Source of the DNA: CALEMW01 sp035447065 | Lineage (GTDB): Bacteria; Krumholzibacteriota; Krumholzibacteriia; LZORAL124-64-63 | Direction: 5' to 3' | DNA length: 64,000 nt | Assembly (NCBI GenBank): GCA_035447065.1 | Contig: DAOTGJ010000003.1 | Coordinates: 1-64,000 of the forward strand | Shown here: positions 15,211 through 25,021 of the stretch, piece by piece | Layout: every line of letters starts with the position of its first letter | Numbering within the stretch: position 1 is the first letter of the stretch | Made by a program: the position numbers and the translations under genes | Notes under the pieces: generated by a model | Databases searched by the model: none | What the model saw: only the letters and a program-made list of their open reading frames with translations | Told to the model about the DNA's origin: nothing

Positions 15211-16341
15211 TCAGCTCCGTGGGTTGGCGTCCAGGGCGCCCGTGCGCCGCAGCAGGTCCACGGCGATCTCCATGGCGGCGTCCGGGCGCGCATGGGCCGC
15301 GCTGCGTCGGGCCATGTCCGCCAGCACCTCCGGGTCCGCGCGCAGGTGGTCCACCATGGCGCGCAGGGAATCCCCGGTGCAGAGATCGTCGGGCAGCAGC
15401 TCCGCCGCCCCGGCGCGCGACAGCCCCGCGGCGTTGCGGGTCTGGTGGTCGTCGGTGGCGTGCGGGAACGGCACCAGGATGGCGGGCAGGCCCGCCGCCG
15501 TCAACTCCGAGAGGGTCATGGCCCCGGCGCGGCAGACCACCAGGTCGGCCCAGGCGAGCGAGGCGGCCATGTCCTCGATGAACGGCGTGACCCGCAGTTC
15601 CCGGCCGTCCTGCCGCCAGGCCGTGCGCGTGGCGGCCAGGGCGCGGTCCACCTCCGCGTGATCGTCGGGGCCGGTCTGGATGCGCGCCTCGAGCCGCGTC
15701 TCGCCGGTCCAGGCGGCGGCCGCCTCCATCACCGCGCGGTTGAGCGTACGCGCGCCGCGGCTGCCGCCGAAGATCAGCAGATGCAGCGGCCGTCGGCCGT
15801 TCCAGGGTTCCCGCCGCGATGCGGTCAACGACTCCACGACCGCGCGCCGCACCGGATTGCCGGTCCAGCGGCTCATGGTGCCGGGGAACGCCTCCGCCCC
15901 CTCCGCGAACCCCAGGTAGACCATCTCCGCCCAGCGCGCCGCCAGCCGGTTGGCGCTGCCGGGCACCGAGTTCTGCTCCTGCAGGACGATGCGCCGGCCC
16001 AGCAGCCGCGCCGCCGCCACCACGGGCACCGACACGTAGCCGCCGGTGGCCAGCACCATGTCCGGCTTGAAGCGCCACAGCAGCCACCATGCGCGTACCA
16101 GGCCCACCGCCAGATTCGCCGCGAAGCGCAGGCGCGCGCCCCAGCCCAGCCCGCGCACGCCCGAGGCGGGCACGGTGGTGAACGGGTAGCCGGCCTCGGG
16201 CACCAGCCGCGCCTCCATGCCGCCGCGGGTGCCCACGAAGAGCACCTCGCCCTCCGGGTCCACGCCGCGCAGGGCCTCGGCCACGGCCAGGCCGGGGTAC
16301 ACGTGCCCTCCCGTGCCGCCGCCGGTGATCACGATCCTCAT
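15211..16341 (-). CDS. murG: lipid II synthase MurG (N-acetylglucosaminyl transferase)
   Basis: 376 aa peripheral membrane GT28 enzyme that transfers GlcNAc to lipid I. It has the N-terminal glycine-rich loop GGGTGGHVYPGLAVAEAL, the second loop LIFGGSRGARTLN for the acceptor side, and the UDP-sugar-binding region ADLVVCRAGAMTLSELTAAG. Normal length (about 355-375). Its ATG overlaps the ftsW stop as ATGA, so translation is coupled. Its membrane partners MraY and FtsW are encoded just upstream. Confidence 0.97.
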   Translation of the reverse strand: MRIVITGGGTGGHVYPGLAVAEALRGVDPEGEVLFVGTRGGMEARLVPEAGYPFTTVPASGVRGLGWGARLRFAANLAVGLVRAWWLLWRFKPDMVLATGGYVSVPVVAAARLLGRRIVLQEQNSVPGSANRLAARWAEMVYLGFAEGAEAFPGTMSRWTGNPVRRAVVESLTASRREPWNGRRPLHLLIFGGSRGARTLNRAVMEAAAAWTGETRLEARIQTGPDDHAEVDRALAATRTAWRQDGRELRVTPFIEDMAASLAWADLVVCRAGAMTLSELTAAGLPAILVPFPHATDDHQTRNAAGLSRAGAAELLPDDLCTGDSLRAMVDHLRADPEVLADMARRSAAHARPDAAMEIAVDLLRRTGALDANPRS

Positions 16342-17486
16342 GACCGCCTCAACCTCCGCAGCCGGTCGTTCATGTCGCGCTTCTGCCCGTCGATGTTGAT
16401 CAGCACGCCCACCGCCGCCAGGTTGGTCACCAGCGCCGAGCCGCCGTAGCTGATGAACGGCAGCGGCAGGCCCATGACCGGCAGCAGACCGGTGACCATG
16501 CCCAGGTTGATCATGGCGTAGATGAGCAGCATGGTGGTCACGCCCCCGGCCAGCAGCCGGCCGAACCCGTCGCCCGCGCCGCGGGCGATGGCGTAGCCGC
16601 GGTGCGCCAGCAGGCCGAAGAGCGCCAGCACCACCGCGGCGCCGATCAGCCCCGTCTCCTCGCCGATCACCGCGAAGATGAAGTCCGTGTGCGCGTCGGG
16701 CAGGAAGGCCAGGCGCTGATGGCTGCCGCCCACGCCCTGCCCCGTCACGCCGCCCGAGCCCATGGCGATCAGCCCCTGCCGCACCTGGTAGGGCACGTCG
16801 CCGTGGAGCAGGCTGTCCAGCCAGATGTGCACGCGGTAGGAGATGCGGTGCACGAAAGCCACGCCCAGCAGCGCCAGCCCCGCGGCGCCGCCCAGGCTCA
16901 CCGCCAGCCAGCGCTTGGGCAGGCCCGCCACCACCAGGGCGTACACCGTGAGCAGCGTGAGCACCACCGCGTTGCCGTAGTTGGGCTGCAGGGCCAGGGC
17001 CGCCACCGTGACGCCCGGCAGGGCCAGGGCCTCGATCACGCGCCGCGGCGTGCGCGCCACGCGGTCCCAGCCGGGCCCCAGGGCGTGGGCCAGGTGCAGC
17101 ACCACCGCCAGCTTGGCGATCTCCACCGGCTGCACCAGCAGGATCCAGCGGCCGGCGCCGGAGCGCTCCCCCACCAGCCCGGTGAAGCGCAGCCCCACCG
17201 TGGCCACCACCAGGCCCGTGCCCAGCAGGATCAGGCCCCAGCGCACGGGCGCCTCGCGCAGGCGTCGATACGGAAAGCGCGCCGCCACCACCAGCGCGCC
17301 CCAGCCGATGGCCATGCGCACGGCGAAGCGGAACAGATAGTCCGTGGAGCTGCGGGCCTCGGCGCGGAAGGAGCCGGCGTCGTACACGGCCACCAGGCCG
17401 ATGAGGCAGAGCACGCCCACGATGGTCAGCAGCATGCGGTCGCCCGCCAGCACGGGATGCACCAGGTCGCGCAGCAGACGGGTCAT
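16338..17486 (-). CDS. ftsW: septal peptidoglycan polymerase FtsW (SEDS family)
   Basis: 382 aa polytopic SEDS protein, the glycan-strand polymerase working with FtsI. It begins MTRLLRDLVHPVLAGDRML and has about ten hydrophobic segments. The SEDS signatures are visible: RWILLVQPVEIAKL, the QPNYGNAVVL region, the large extracytoplasmic loop GVTGQGVGGSHQRLAFLPDAHTD split over 285-310, and the C-terminal PFISYGGSAL. The start ATG overlaps the murD stop (ATGA) and its stop overlaps the murG start. FtsW rather than RodA is chosen because of its place in the division cluster. Confidence 0.93.
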   Translation of the reverse strand: MTRLLRDLVHPVLAGDRMLLTIVGVLCLIGLVAVYDAGSFRAEARSSTDYLFRFAVRMAIGWGALVVAARFPYRRLREAPVRWGLILLGTGLVVATVGLRFTGLVGERSGAGRWILLVQPVEIAKLAVVLHLAHALGPGWDRVARTPRRVIEALALPGVTVAALALQPNYGNAVVLTLLTVYALVVAGLPKRWLAVSLGGAAGLALLGVAFVHRISYRVHIWLDSLLHGDVPYQVRQGLIAMGSGGVTGQGVGGSHQRLAFLPDAHTDFIFAVIGEETGLIGAAVVLALFGLLAHRGYAIARGAGDGFGRLLAGGVTTMLLIYAMINLGMVTGLLPVMGLPLPFISYGGSALVTNLAAVGVLINIDGQKRDMNDRLRRLRRS

Positions 17487-18853
17487 GCGTCCCCCTCGGC
17501 CACGGCGCCGGGCAGGGCGCGGGCGGCGTCGCGGAACACCTGGCCGCGGTGGTGGTAGTCGCGGAACATGTCGAAGCTGGCGCAGGCGGGGCTCAGCAGC
17601 ACGGTGCCGCCCGGGGCGGCCAGCTCCGCGCCCAGGGCCACCGCGCCCTCCAGATCGTCGGCCCGATGCAGGGGCCGCGCGCCGTCCAGGGCCGCGCCCA
17701 GGGCCGGTCCCTCCGCACCGATGAGGATCACGTGCGCCACCGGGTCCAGAGCCGCGCGCAGGGGCGCGTAGTCCTCCCCCTTGCCGCTGCCGCCCACGAT
17801 CAGCACCACGCCGTCGCGGTACCCGGCCAGGCCGGCGCACACGGCGTGCACGTTGGTGGCCTTGGAGTCGTCCACGAAGACCACGCCGCCGCGCCGCGCC
17901 ACCGTCTGCTGCCGATGCTCCAGGCCGCGGAAGGTGCGCAGCCCCGCGGCCAGGACGTCGGCGGGCAGATCGAAGGGCTCCGTCAGCGCCACCGCCGCCA
18001 GCACGTTGAGCAGGTTGGGGGCGCCGGTCAGGGGCACGTCGTCCCAGGGCAGCAGCGCCTGCGGGCCGTCGGCGCGCAGGCGGGCGATCATGCCGTGATG
18101 CAGGAGGACCGAGGCGCCGTCCGGCCCGTCACCGAAAAGGGTGCGCCGGGGTGCGGGCCAGGACAGCGCCTCGTCGCAACCGGTCCAGGTCACGAAGAGT
18201 CCTCCATCGCCGAGGGCGTCGAGCAGGCGGCGCTTGGCCGCGTAGTACGACGCCAGGTCCGGGTAGCGGTCCAGATGGTCCGGCGCCAGGTTCAGCACGG
18301 CGCCGGCCACGGGCCGGAAGGTGTCGATGGTCTCCAGCTGGAAGCTGCTGCACTCCAGCACCGCCACGGCCTCGGGGGCCAGCGCGTCGGCCACGTCGCA
18401 GAACGGTCGGCCTACGTTGCCCAGGGCGCGCGCATCCCGTCCGGCCGTGCGCAGCAGATGGGCCGTGAGCTCCGTGGTGGTGGTCTTGCCGTTGGTGCCG
18501 GTCACGGCCACGGCGCGGGCCGCGCAGCAGCGCCACCCCAGCTCCAGCTCGCCGATCACCGGCACGCGGCCGCGCAGGCCGTCCAGGCCGGGATGCTCGC
18601 CGGGCACGCCGGGGCTCAGCACCACGCCGGCCAGGGGCGGCAGGCCTGCGGCCCAGCCGGGCCCGCAGCGCAGGTCGTCGAAGGCGACGCGCGCCTGCTC
18701 CGTCAGGCCGCGCTGCTCCCAGCGCGCGCGCACGTCGTCCAGGGACGCGTCGTCCACGCCAAGCACGCGGGCGCCGCGGCGGCGCAGCAGCGCGCCGGCC
18801 GCGCAGCCGCTGCGCGCCAGTCCCACCACGAGCCAGAGTCCCTGGAAGTCCAC
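17483..18853 (-). CDS. murD: UDP-N-acetylmuramoyl-L-alanine-D-glutamate ligase MurD
   Basis: 456 aa. It adds D-Glu to UDP-MurNAc-L-Ala. The N-terminal nucleotide-sugar domain contains LVVGLARSGCAAGALL. The P-loop is AVTGTNGKTTTTEL. Downstream are ECSSFQLETI, the carbamylated-Lys region, LAPDHLDRY and VVFVDDSKATN, all MurD hallmarks. The start is a GTG with GGGGAG upstream, 10 nt after the mraY stop. Normal length. Confidence 0.97.
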   Translation of the reverse strand: MDFQGLWLVVGLARSGCAAGALLRRRGARVLGVDDASLDDVRARWEQRGLTEQARVAFDDLRCGPGWAAGLPPLAGVVLSPGVPGEHPGLDGLRGRVPVIGELELGWRCCAARAVAVTGTNGKTTTTELTAHLLRTAGRDARALGNVGRPFCDVADALAPEAVAVLECSSFQLETIDTFRPVAGAVLNLAPDHLDRYPDLASYYAAKRRLLDALGDGGLFVTWTGCDEALSWPAPRRTLFGDGPDGASVLLHHGMIARLRADGPQALLPWDDVPLTGAPNLLNVLAAVALTEPFDLPADVLAAGLRTFRGLEHRQQTVARRGGVVFVDDSKATNVHAVCAGLAGYRDGVVLIVGGSGKGEDYAPLRAALDPVAHVILIGAEGPALGAALDGARPLHRADDLEGAVALGAELAAPGGTVLLSPACASFDMFRDYHHRGQVFRDAARALPGAVAEGDA

Positions 18854-18863
18854 GCCCGCTCCC

Positions 18864-19952
18864 CTACTGCAGCTTGATGGTGCTCATGCTCAGCAGCAGG
18901 AGCAGGATGCCCACGATCCAGAACCGCACCACCACCTGGGTCTCGGACCAGCCCAGCAGCTCGAAGTGGTGGTGCAGCGGCGCCATGCGGAAGATGCGCT
19001 TGCCGCCGCGCCAGCGGAACGACGCCACCTGCAGCATCACGCTCAGCGCCTCCAGCACGAACATGCCGCCGATGACCACCAGCAGCAGCTCGCGCTTGGT
19101 CAGGATGGCCACGGTGCCCAGGGCCCCGCCCAGGGCCAGGCTGCCCGTGTCGCCCATGAAGACGCGGGCCGGGTGCGCGTTGAACCAGAGGAAGCCCAGG
19201 GCCGCGCCCACCACCGCCGCGCAGTACACGGTCAGCTCGCCGGCGCCGGGCAGGTAGAGGATGTTGAGGTAGTCGGCGAAGATCACGTTGCCCGCCAGGT
19301 ACGCCAGCGCCGCGAAGCCCAGGAAAGAGAAGGCGCTCAGCCCGATGGCCAGGCCGTCCAGCCCGTCGGTCAGGTTCACCGCGTTGCTGGTGCCCGTCAC
19401 CACGCACACCACCAGCGGCAGGTAGAGCCAGCCCACGTCCAGGAAGGTGTCCTTGAGGAACGGCACCACCAGGCGCGTCTGCGGGAAGTCCTCGGCCCAG
19501 AAGAAGTGGATCACGGCGTAGAGGATGAGGCTGAAGCCCACCTGCCCCACCAGCTTCACGCGCCCGATCATGCCCTTGGGACGCTTCTTGACCACCTTGA
19601 GCCAGTCGTCCACGAAGCCGATGGCGCCCATCCACACCGTGCCCAGCAGGGCGAGCTGCACGGCGCGGTTGCTCAGGTCGCCCCACAGCAGCGTGGGGAT
19701 GACGATGGCGGTGAGGATCAGCACGCCGCCCATGGTGGGCGTGCCCGCCTTCTTGGCGTGGTGCTGGGGGCCCTCCTCGCGGATGGTCTCGCCCCACTGC
19801 AGCGACCCCAGCTTGCGGATCACCCAGTCGCCGAACACGAAGCTGATGAGCAGGGCCGTGACCGCCGCGTAGGCCGAGCGGAACGTGATGTACTGGAACA
19901 CGTTCAGGGCCGACCAGTGGGTGTGCAGCGGATAGAGCAGGTGGTAGAACAT
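18864..19952 (-). CDS. mraY: phospho-N-acetylmuramoyl-pentapeptide transferase MraY
   Basis: 362 aa, about ten membrane segments. It makes lipid I from UDP-MurNAc-pentapeptide and undecaprenyl phosphate. Catalytic loops are present: HHAKKAGTPTMGGVLIL, NAVNLTDGLDGLAIG, VFMGDTGSLALGGALG and APLHHHFELLGWSE, including the Mg-binding Asp residues and the histidine triad. The ATG overlaps the murF stop by one base (TGATG). Normal length and position. Confidence 0.98.
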   Translation of the reverse strand: MFYHLLYPLHTHWSALNVFQYITFRSAYAAVTALLISFVFGDWVIRKLGSLQWGETIREEGPQHHAKKAGTPTMGGVLILTAIVIPTLLWGDLSNRAVQLALLGTVWMGAIGFVDDWLKVVKKRPKGMIGRVKLVGQVGFSLILYAVIHFFWAEDFPQTRLVVPFLKDTFLDVGWLYLPLVVCVVTGTSNAVNLTDGLDGLAIGLSAFSFLGFAALAYLAGNVIFADYLNILYLPGAGELTVYCAAVVGAALGFLWFNAHPARVFMGDTGSLALGGALGTVAILTKRELLLVVIGGMFVLEALSVMLQVASFRWRGGKRIFRMAPLHHHFELLGWSETQVVVRFWIVGILLLLLSMSTIKLQ

Positions 19953-21415
19953 CAGCGCGACTCCAGGTTCGAGAGGTCGGGGTTCCGGCGCGCCAGGAAC
20001 CGGTCCACGAAGCGTTCCATGCCCGCCGAGCGCGAGCCCTTGACCAGCAGGCGGTCGCCGGGGCGCGCGGCGTCGGCGGCGTCGGCGGCGGCCGCGTCCA
20101 CGTCGGGCAGCCAGCGGGCGTGCGCGCCGAAGCCCTCGGCCAGCGGGCGCGCGGCCTCGCCCACGACCCAGAGGCCGTCCAGGCCCAGGGCGCGCAGGGC
20201 GGCGCCGGTCTCGCGGTGGAGGTCGGCGGCGCGGGGGCCCAGCTCGGCCATGGCGCCCAGGGCGGCCAGACGGCGGCCGTCGCCGGGCAGGTCGGCCAGG
20301 CCGCGGGCCGCGGCGAGCACGCTCTCGGGGTTGGCGTTGTAGGTGTCGTCCAGCACCGTCACGCCGGCGGCGTCCAGCACCCGGTTGCGGTGCGGCGAGC
20401 CGCGAAACTGCGTCAGGGCGACGGCGATGTCCAGGGCTTCCCCGCTCAGGGCCCGCGCGGCCGTCGCCGCGGCGGCCAGGTTGGCCCCATTGTGGCGGCC
20501 GGGCAGGGGCAGGACCCAGGTCTCGCCGTCCAGGGTCACGCGGCCGCCGCGGGCAGCGGGCTCCCAGCTCCAGCGCCGCGGGCCGGCGGACTCGCCCCAG
20601 TCCAGCACCGGGCAGGGCGCGCGGTCGCGCCAGGCGGCGTAGGCGTGGTGGTCGCGGTCCAGGACGGCGGCCCCGTCGGCGGGCAGGTGGTCCAGCAGCT
20701 CGCCCTTGGTGCGCACCACCCCTTCCAGGCCGCCGAAGCCCTCCAGGTGGGCGCCGGCGGCGTTGGTGATGACGCCCACCCGGGGGCGCGCCAGACGGGC
20801 CAGGCGGTCGATGTCGCCCGGGGCGGAGGCCCCGAGCTCCAGCACGGCCCAGCGATGCGATTCACGCAGACCGAGAAGAGTGAGCGGCAAGCCAAGGTCG
20901 TTGTTGAAGTTGCCTGCCGTGGCATGCGTGGGTCCCGAGGTCGCCAGGAGGCAGGCCAGCAGGTCCTTGGTGGTGGTCTTGCCGTTGGAGCCGGTCACGG
21001 CCACCGCGGGCGTGGCCAGGCGCGTGCGCCAGCGGTCGGCCAGCAGGGTCAGCGCGGCCTGGGGGTCGCGGCTGAGCAGGATCACGGCCTCGCCGCCGGC
21101 ATCGCCGGAGAGCAGGGGGTCGGGGCCCGGGCCGTCATGAGGCCGGGTCAGGGCGGCGCCGGCGCCGTTGCGCAGGGCGCCGTCCACGTAGTGGCGGCCG
21201 TCGGTGCGGTCGCCGGCCAGGCCCACGAAGAGGGCCCCGGCGGGCAGCGCTCGGGAGTCCAGGGCGGCGCCCAGGAAAGCGCCGGCGGGGGCGGGATCGT
21301 CGGCGGCGTGGCGGCTCCAGCGGCCGCCGCGGGCGGCGGCGAACCAGCCGTCCAGCAGGCCCGCGGCGCGCAGGTCGGCGGCGGCCTGAGCCAGGGGGTA
21401 GCGGCGCTCAGCCAC
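19952..21415 (-). CDS. murF: UDP-MurNAc-tripeptide-D-alanyl-D-alanine ligase MurF
   Basis: 487 aa. It adds D-Ala-D-Ala to complete the pentapeptide precursor. P-loop VTGSNGKTTTKDLLACLL, followed by GNFNNDLGLPLTLL, which is typical of MurF, then ELGASAPGDIDRLA and VLDDTYNANPESVLAA. The start is a GTG with a perfect AGGAGG 6 nt upstream, giving an 8-nt overlap with murE. Slightly longer than usual (about 450-460) because of alanine/glycine-rich loops. The ddl gene that supplies its substrate is not in the window. Confidence 0.96.
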   Translation of the reverse strand: MAERRYPLAQAAADLRAAGLLDGWFAAARGGRWSRHAADDPAPAGAFLGAALDSRALPAGALFVGLAGDRTDGRHYVDGALRNGAGAALTRPHDGPGPDPLLSGDAGGEAVILLSRDPQAALTLLADRWRTRLATPAVAVTGSNGKTTTKDLLACLLATSGPTHATAGNFNNDLGLPLTLLGLRESHRWAVLELGASAPGDIDRLARLARPRVGVITNAAGAHLEGFGGLEGVVRTKGELLDHLPADGAAVLDRDHHAYAAWRDRAPCPVLDWGESAGPRRWSWEPAARGGRVTLDGETWVLPLPGRHNGANLAAAATAARALSGEALDIAVALTQFRGSPHRNRVLDAAGVTVLDDTYNANPESVLAAARGLADLPGDGRRLAALGAMAELGPRAADLHRETGAALRALGLDGLWVVGEAARPLAEGFGAHARWLPDVDAAAADAADAARPGDRLLVKGSRSAGMERFVDRFLARRNPDLSNLESR

Positions 21416-22919
21416 GCTCGGCCTCCTGAGCGGCGATCCAGCCGCGCACGATCTCGCGGTCGTCCAGGTGCAGACGGCGATCGCCCACGATCTGGTAGTC
21501 CTCGTGGCCCTTGCCGGCCACCACCACCACGTCGCCCGGCGCGGCGGCCGCCAGGGCGGAGCGGATGGCCTCCGTGCGGTCCGGCAGCAGGCGGCAGCGC
21601 GCGGCTGCGCCGCCCGCCTCGCGGTAGCCGTCGGCGATGGCCTCGCAGATGGACACGGGCTCCTCCGAGCGCGGGTTGTCCGAGGTGATCCAGGTCACGT
21701 CGGCGTCGCGGGCGGCCACGGCGCCCATCTGGGGACGCTTGCCGCGGTCGCGGTCGCCGCCGCAGCCGAACACCGCGTGGATCGCGCCGTCGCCCAGCTC
21801 GCGGCACGACGCCAGCACGGCGGCCAGGGCGTCGGGCGTGTGGGCGTAGTCCACCACGGCCACGGCGCCGTTGGGCAGGCCGAAGCCTTCCATGCGGCCG
21901 GGCACCTGGGGCGCGGCGGCGAGGGCCGCGGCCACCGCGGCGGCGTCCTCCCCCAGCGCCACGCCGGCGGCCACGGCGGCGCACAGGTTCTCCACGTTGA
22001 AGCGGCCCACCAGGGCGCTTTCCAACGCCACCCGGCGGCCGCGCACGTCCAGCTCCAGGCGGGTGCCGTCGGCGCGCAGATCCGCGGCGGTCACGCGCAC
22101 GTCCGCCGCGCCGGGAGACGCGCCGCGCCAGCCCGTGGACCAGCGCACCACCTCCACTCCGGCGGGCGCCACGGCGGCGAAGGCGGGATCGTCGGCGTTG
22201 AGCGCCAGGGCGCCGACCGGCTTGCGCCGCTCCGGTCCCCGCAGCAGCTCCACGATGCGCAGCTTGGCCTCCAGGTAGGCGTCCATGGTGCCGTGGTAGT
22301 CCAGATGGTCGCGGCTGAGGTTGGTCAGCACGCCCACGTCCAGCTCCAGGCCCGCCACGCGCCCCTGGTCCAGGGCGTGAGACGACACCTCCAGCGCCAC
22401 GGCGCCCAGGCCGGCGTCGCGCATCTCGGCCAGGGCCGCGTAGAGCACCGGACCGTCGGGCGTGGTCAGAGGCGCGGGTTCGGTGCGGCGGCCCGTCTCG
22501 TAGCGGATGGTGCCCAGCAGGCCGCAGCCGCCGTGCAGGCCGTCCAGCAGCGAGCGCAGCAGCAGGGCCGTGGTGGTCTTGCCGTTGGTGCCGCTCACGC
22601 CGGCGGCGCGCAGCGCCAGGTCCGGCGCTCCGTGCACCTGGCGGGCGGCGCGGGCGGGCGCGACGCGGGTGTCGTCCAGGCGCAGCCAGCCCACGCCGGG
22701 GTCGTCGGTCCAATCGGCGGCGGTGATCACGGCGGGGCTGCCCGCGGCCACGGCCTGGGCGATCCAGGCGTGGCCGTCGGCGCGGCTGCCGCGCACGGCG
22801 CAGAACAGCACGCCGGGTCCGGCCCGGCGCGAGTCGACCGTCACGGCGGTCAGAGGCGCGGCCGCATCGCGGCGCAGGTCGCCGCCCAGGCTGCGCTGAA
22901 GGTCCGTCAGGATGCTCAC
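21408..22919 (-). CDS. murE: UDP-MurNAc-L-Ala-D-Glu:meso-diaminopimelate ligase MurE
   Basis: 503 aa. It adds the third residue of the stem peptide. P-loop GVSGTNGKTTTALLLRSL, then VSSHALDQGRV and TNLSRDHLDYHGTM. The substrate motif is DNPR (residues 414-417), which in characterised enzymes selects meso-diaminopimelate; lysine-adding enzymes have DNPA or similar. VAGKGHEDYQ near the C-terminus is also typical. The GTG start overlaps the ftsI stop as GTGA. This gene is the main evidence in the window for DAP-type peptidoglycan. Confidence 0.97.
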   Translation of the reverse strand: MSILTDLQRSLGGDLRRDAAAPLTAVTVDSRRAGPGVLFCAVRGSRADGHAWIAQAVAAGSPAVITAADWTDDPGVGWLRLDDTRVAPARAARQVHGAPDLALRAAGVSGTNGKTTTALLLRSLLDGLHGGCGLLGTIRYETGRRTEPAPLTTPDGPVLYAALAEMRDAGLGAVALEVSSHALDQGRVAGLELDVGVLTNLSRDHLDYHGTMDAYLEAKLRIVELLRGPERRKPVGALALNADDPAFAAVAPAGVEVVRWSTGWRGASPGAADVRVTAADLRADGTRLELDVRGRRVALESALVGRFNVENLCAAVAAGVALGEDAAAVAAALAAAPQVPGRMEGFGLPNGAVAVVDYAHTPDALAAVLASCRELGDGAIHAVFGCGGDRDRGKRPQMGAVAARDADVTWITSDNPRSEEPVSICEAIADGYREAGGAAARCRLLPDRTEAIRSALAAAAPGDVVVVAGKGHEDYQIVGDRRLHLDDREIVRGWIAAQEAERG

Positions 22920-25021
22920 CAGGTCGCCTCCAACACCACGCGCACGCCGCGCGCGTCCAGGGGATCGCCGGGGGCCGGCGTCTGCTTCACCACGTAGCCC
23001 ACGCCCTCGCGCTCCCAGGCCACGCCCAGGGTCTCCAGGCGGCGCTGGAGCTGACGCAGCGACAGGCCGCGCAGGTCCGGGCAGGCGCGCGGATCGCCCG
23101 CGTCCGCCGCCACGCTCAGCCGCACCGTCTCGCCCTCCGCCAGGGTGGCGCCGGATGCGGGATGCTGCGCCACCACCAGGCCCGAGGCGGCGTCGGCCGC
23201 CGCGGTCAGGTCCAGGCGCTCCAGCTCGGCGCGGGCTGCGTCCAGGTCCAGGCCGCGCAGGTCGGGCACGGCGCAGAGCACGCGCGCCGTCGCCGGGGCC
23301 GTCGCGGCCGGATCCAGCCCCGACAGCCAGGCGGTGGTGCGGCCGATCTCCTCCACCACGTCGTGGAACAGGGGCGCCGCGCTCTCCGACGCGTAGTGGT
23401 ACCGGTAGGCCGGCTGGTCCAGCATGGTCAGGATCACCAGCCGCGGCGACTCCGCCGGCACGAAGCCCAGGAAGCTGGCCATGTAGGCGCCCGGCGTGTA
23501 GCCCCGGTCGCCCTCCACCACCTTCTCCGCCGTGCCGGTCTTGCCGCTCACGGCGATCCAGTCCACCGCCGCCTTGCGGCCGGTCCCCTGGGTCACCACG
23601 CGGGCCATGGCCTCGCGCAGCAGAGCCGCCAGCCCCTGGTCCAGCACGCGGTGCCGCACCACGGGCTGGAGATCCTCCACCGTGCGCCCGTGCTTGTCCA
23701 GCACGCGGCGCACCAGGCGCGGCGCCAGCAGCTCGCCCCCGTTGGCCACCGCCGCGGCCGCCATGGCCAGGTGCAGGGGCGTGGTGGCGATGGCCTGGCC
23801 GTAGGCCAGGGTGGAGAGCTTGCGCCGCTCCCAGTTCTTGCGGTCGTCCAGGATGCCCTTGGTGGCGCCGGGATAGGGCACGCCCAGGGCGCGGTCGAAG
23901 CCGAAGAGGTGCAGGTCGTCCTCGAACTCGCGTTCGCTGAGGTTCAGGACCGCCCGTGCGAAGTACACGTTGCTGGAGTGGGCGAAGGCGTCCATGAAGG
24001 CCAGCTGGCCGTACTCGTGGTTCATGTCGTTGTGGACCTGGTAGCCGCCGAAATCCGTGTCGTCGCAGTCGATCACCATGCTCGTGTCGATGGCGCCGCG
24101 CGCCAGCAGCGACGCGCCCGAGAAGAGCTTGAACACCGAGCCGGGCTCGTACGCGCCGGTGAAGCAGGCGTTGTCCCAGCCGCGCACGGGATCCACCTCG
24201 GAACGCTCGCGGTGGACGGGCGTGTCGGCGGCGGCCAGCACGTCGCCCGTGAGGGGGTCCACGACCAGCACCACCCCGCCGCGCGACGCGGTGCGCTCCA
24301 CCGCCGCGGCCAGGCAGGTCTCCGCGATGGACTGCAGGTCGGCGTCCAGGGTGAGCTCCAGATCCAGTCCGTCCACCGGCGGCACGATCTCCTCGCAGGA
24401 GTCGCCGGGGCCGCCGCTGGGCGTGCGGCTCCAGAGTCCCACGCCCGGGGTGCCGCGCAGCCAGTGATCGCAGCCCAGCTCCAGGCCGGTCATGAGATCG
24501 CGGCCGTCCTCGCCGAAGCGGTAGATCCCCAGCAGCGACGCGGCGGCGCCGCCCAGCGGGTACACGCGGTCGCGCCGCGGGTCCAGGGAGTGGCCCTCGG
24601 TCTTGCGGATGGCCTCCAGCGTGTCGCGGTGCAGCACGGCGCCGCGCTTGAGATAGAAGAACGTGTCGCCCTTGCGGGCCAGGGTGCGGCGGGTCTCGGC
24701 GGGATCCAGGTCCAGCAGCCGCGAGAGGCGGTCCGCGGCGGCCAGCAGCTCCTCGCGGGGACGGCCGCGGAACTGGGACGGCACCAGGCCCACGTCCCAG
24801 CTCGTGATGGACAGCGCCAGGGAGCGGCCGTGGCGGTCCAGCAGGTCGCCTCGCTCCGCGGGCAGCGGGCCGCGGTCCTGCCACAGGTCCAGCCCGCGCT
24901 CGAGGAAGCGGTCGTGCTGCACCACCTGCAGGCAGATCATGCGTCCGAAGAGCAGCAGGAAGAAGGCCAGGACGATCCCCTCGACCACACGGGAGCGGGT
25001 CGTGCGGACCGCCTCGCTCAA
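22916..25021 (-). CDS. ftsI: septal transpeptidase FtsI/PBP3 with two PASTA domains
   Basis: 701 aa class B penicillin-binding protein that cross-links septal peptidoglycan. One N-terminal membrane segment (about 13-34), a PBP dimer domain starting near RGDLLDRHGRSLA, then the transpeptidase: active Ser295 in SVFK, SSN at 349-351 and SGKTGTAEK near 490. Residues ~575-701 hold two PASTA repeats (VPDLRGLDLDAARAELERLD and CPDLRGLSLRQLQRRLETLG), which are absent from E. coli FtsI but common in Gram-positives and some other phyla. The likely start is a TTG overlapping the ftsL TGA; a GTG near 24989 is an alternative that would shorten the cytoplasmic tail. Confidence 0.93.
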   Translation of the reverse strand: MSEAVRTTRSRVVEGIVLAFFLLLFGRMICLQVVQHDRFLERGLDLWQDRGPLPAERGDLLDRHGRSLALSITSWDVGLVPSQFRGRPREELLAAADRLSRLLDLDPAETRRTLARKGDTFFYLKRGAVLHRDTLEAIRKTEGHSLDPRRDRVYPLGGAAASLLGIYRFGEDGRDLMTGLELGCDHWLRGTPGVGLWSRTPSGGPGDSCEEIVPPVDGLDLELTLDADLQSIAETCLAAAVERTASRGGVVLVVDPLTGDVLAAADTPVHRERSEVDPVRGWDNACFTGAYEPGSVFKLFSGASLLARGAIDTSMVIDCDDTDFGGYQVHNDMNHEYGQLAFMDAFAHSSNVYFARAVLNLSEREFEDDLHLFGFDRALGVPYPGATKGILDDRKNWERRKLSTLAYGQAIATTPLHLAMAAAAVANGGELLAPRLVRRVLDKHGRTVEDLQPVVRHRVLDQGLAALLREAMARVVTQGTGRKAAVDWIAVSGKTGTAEKVVEGDRGYTPGAYMASFLGFVPAESPRLVILTMLDQPAYRYHYASESAAPLFHDVVEEIGRTTAWLSGLDPAATAPATARVLCAVPDLRGLDLDAARAELERLDLTAAADAASGLVVAQHPASGATLAEGETVRLSVAADAGDPRACPDLRGLSLRQLQRRLETLGVAWEREGVGYVVKQTPAPGDPLDARGVRVVLEATW

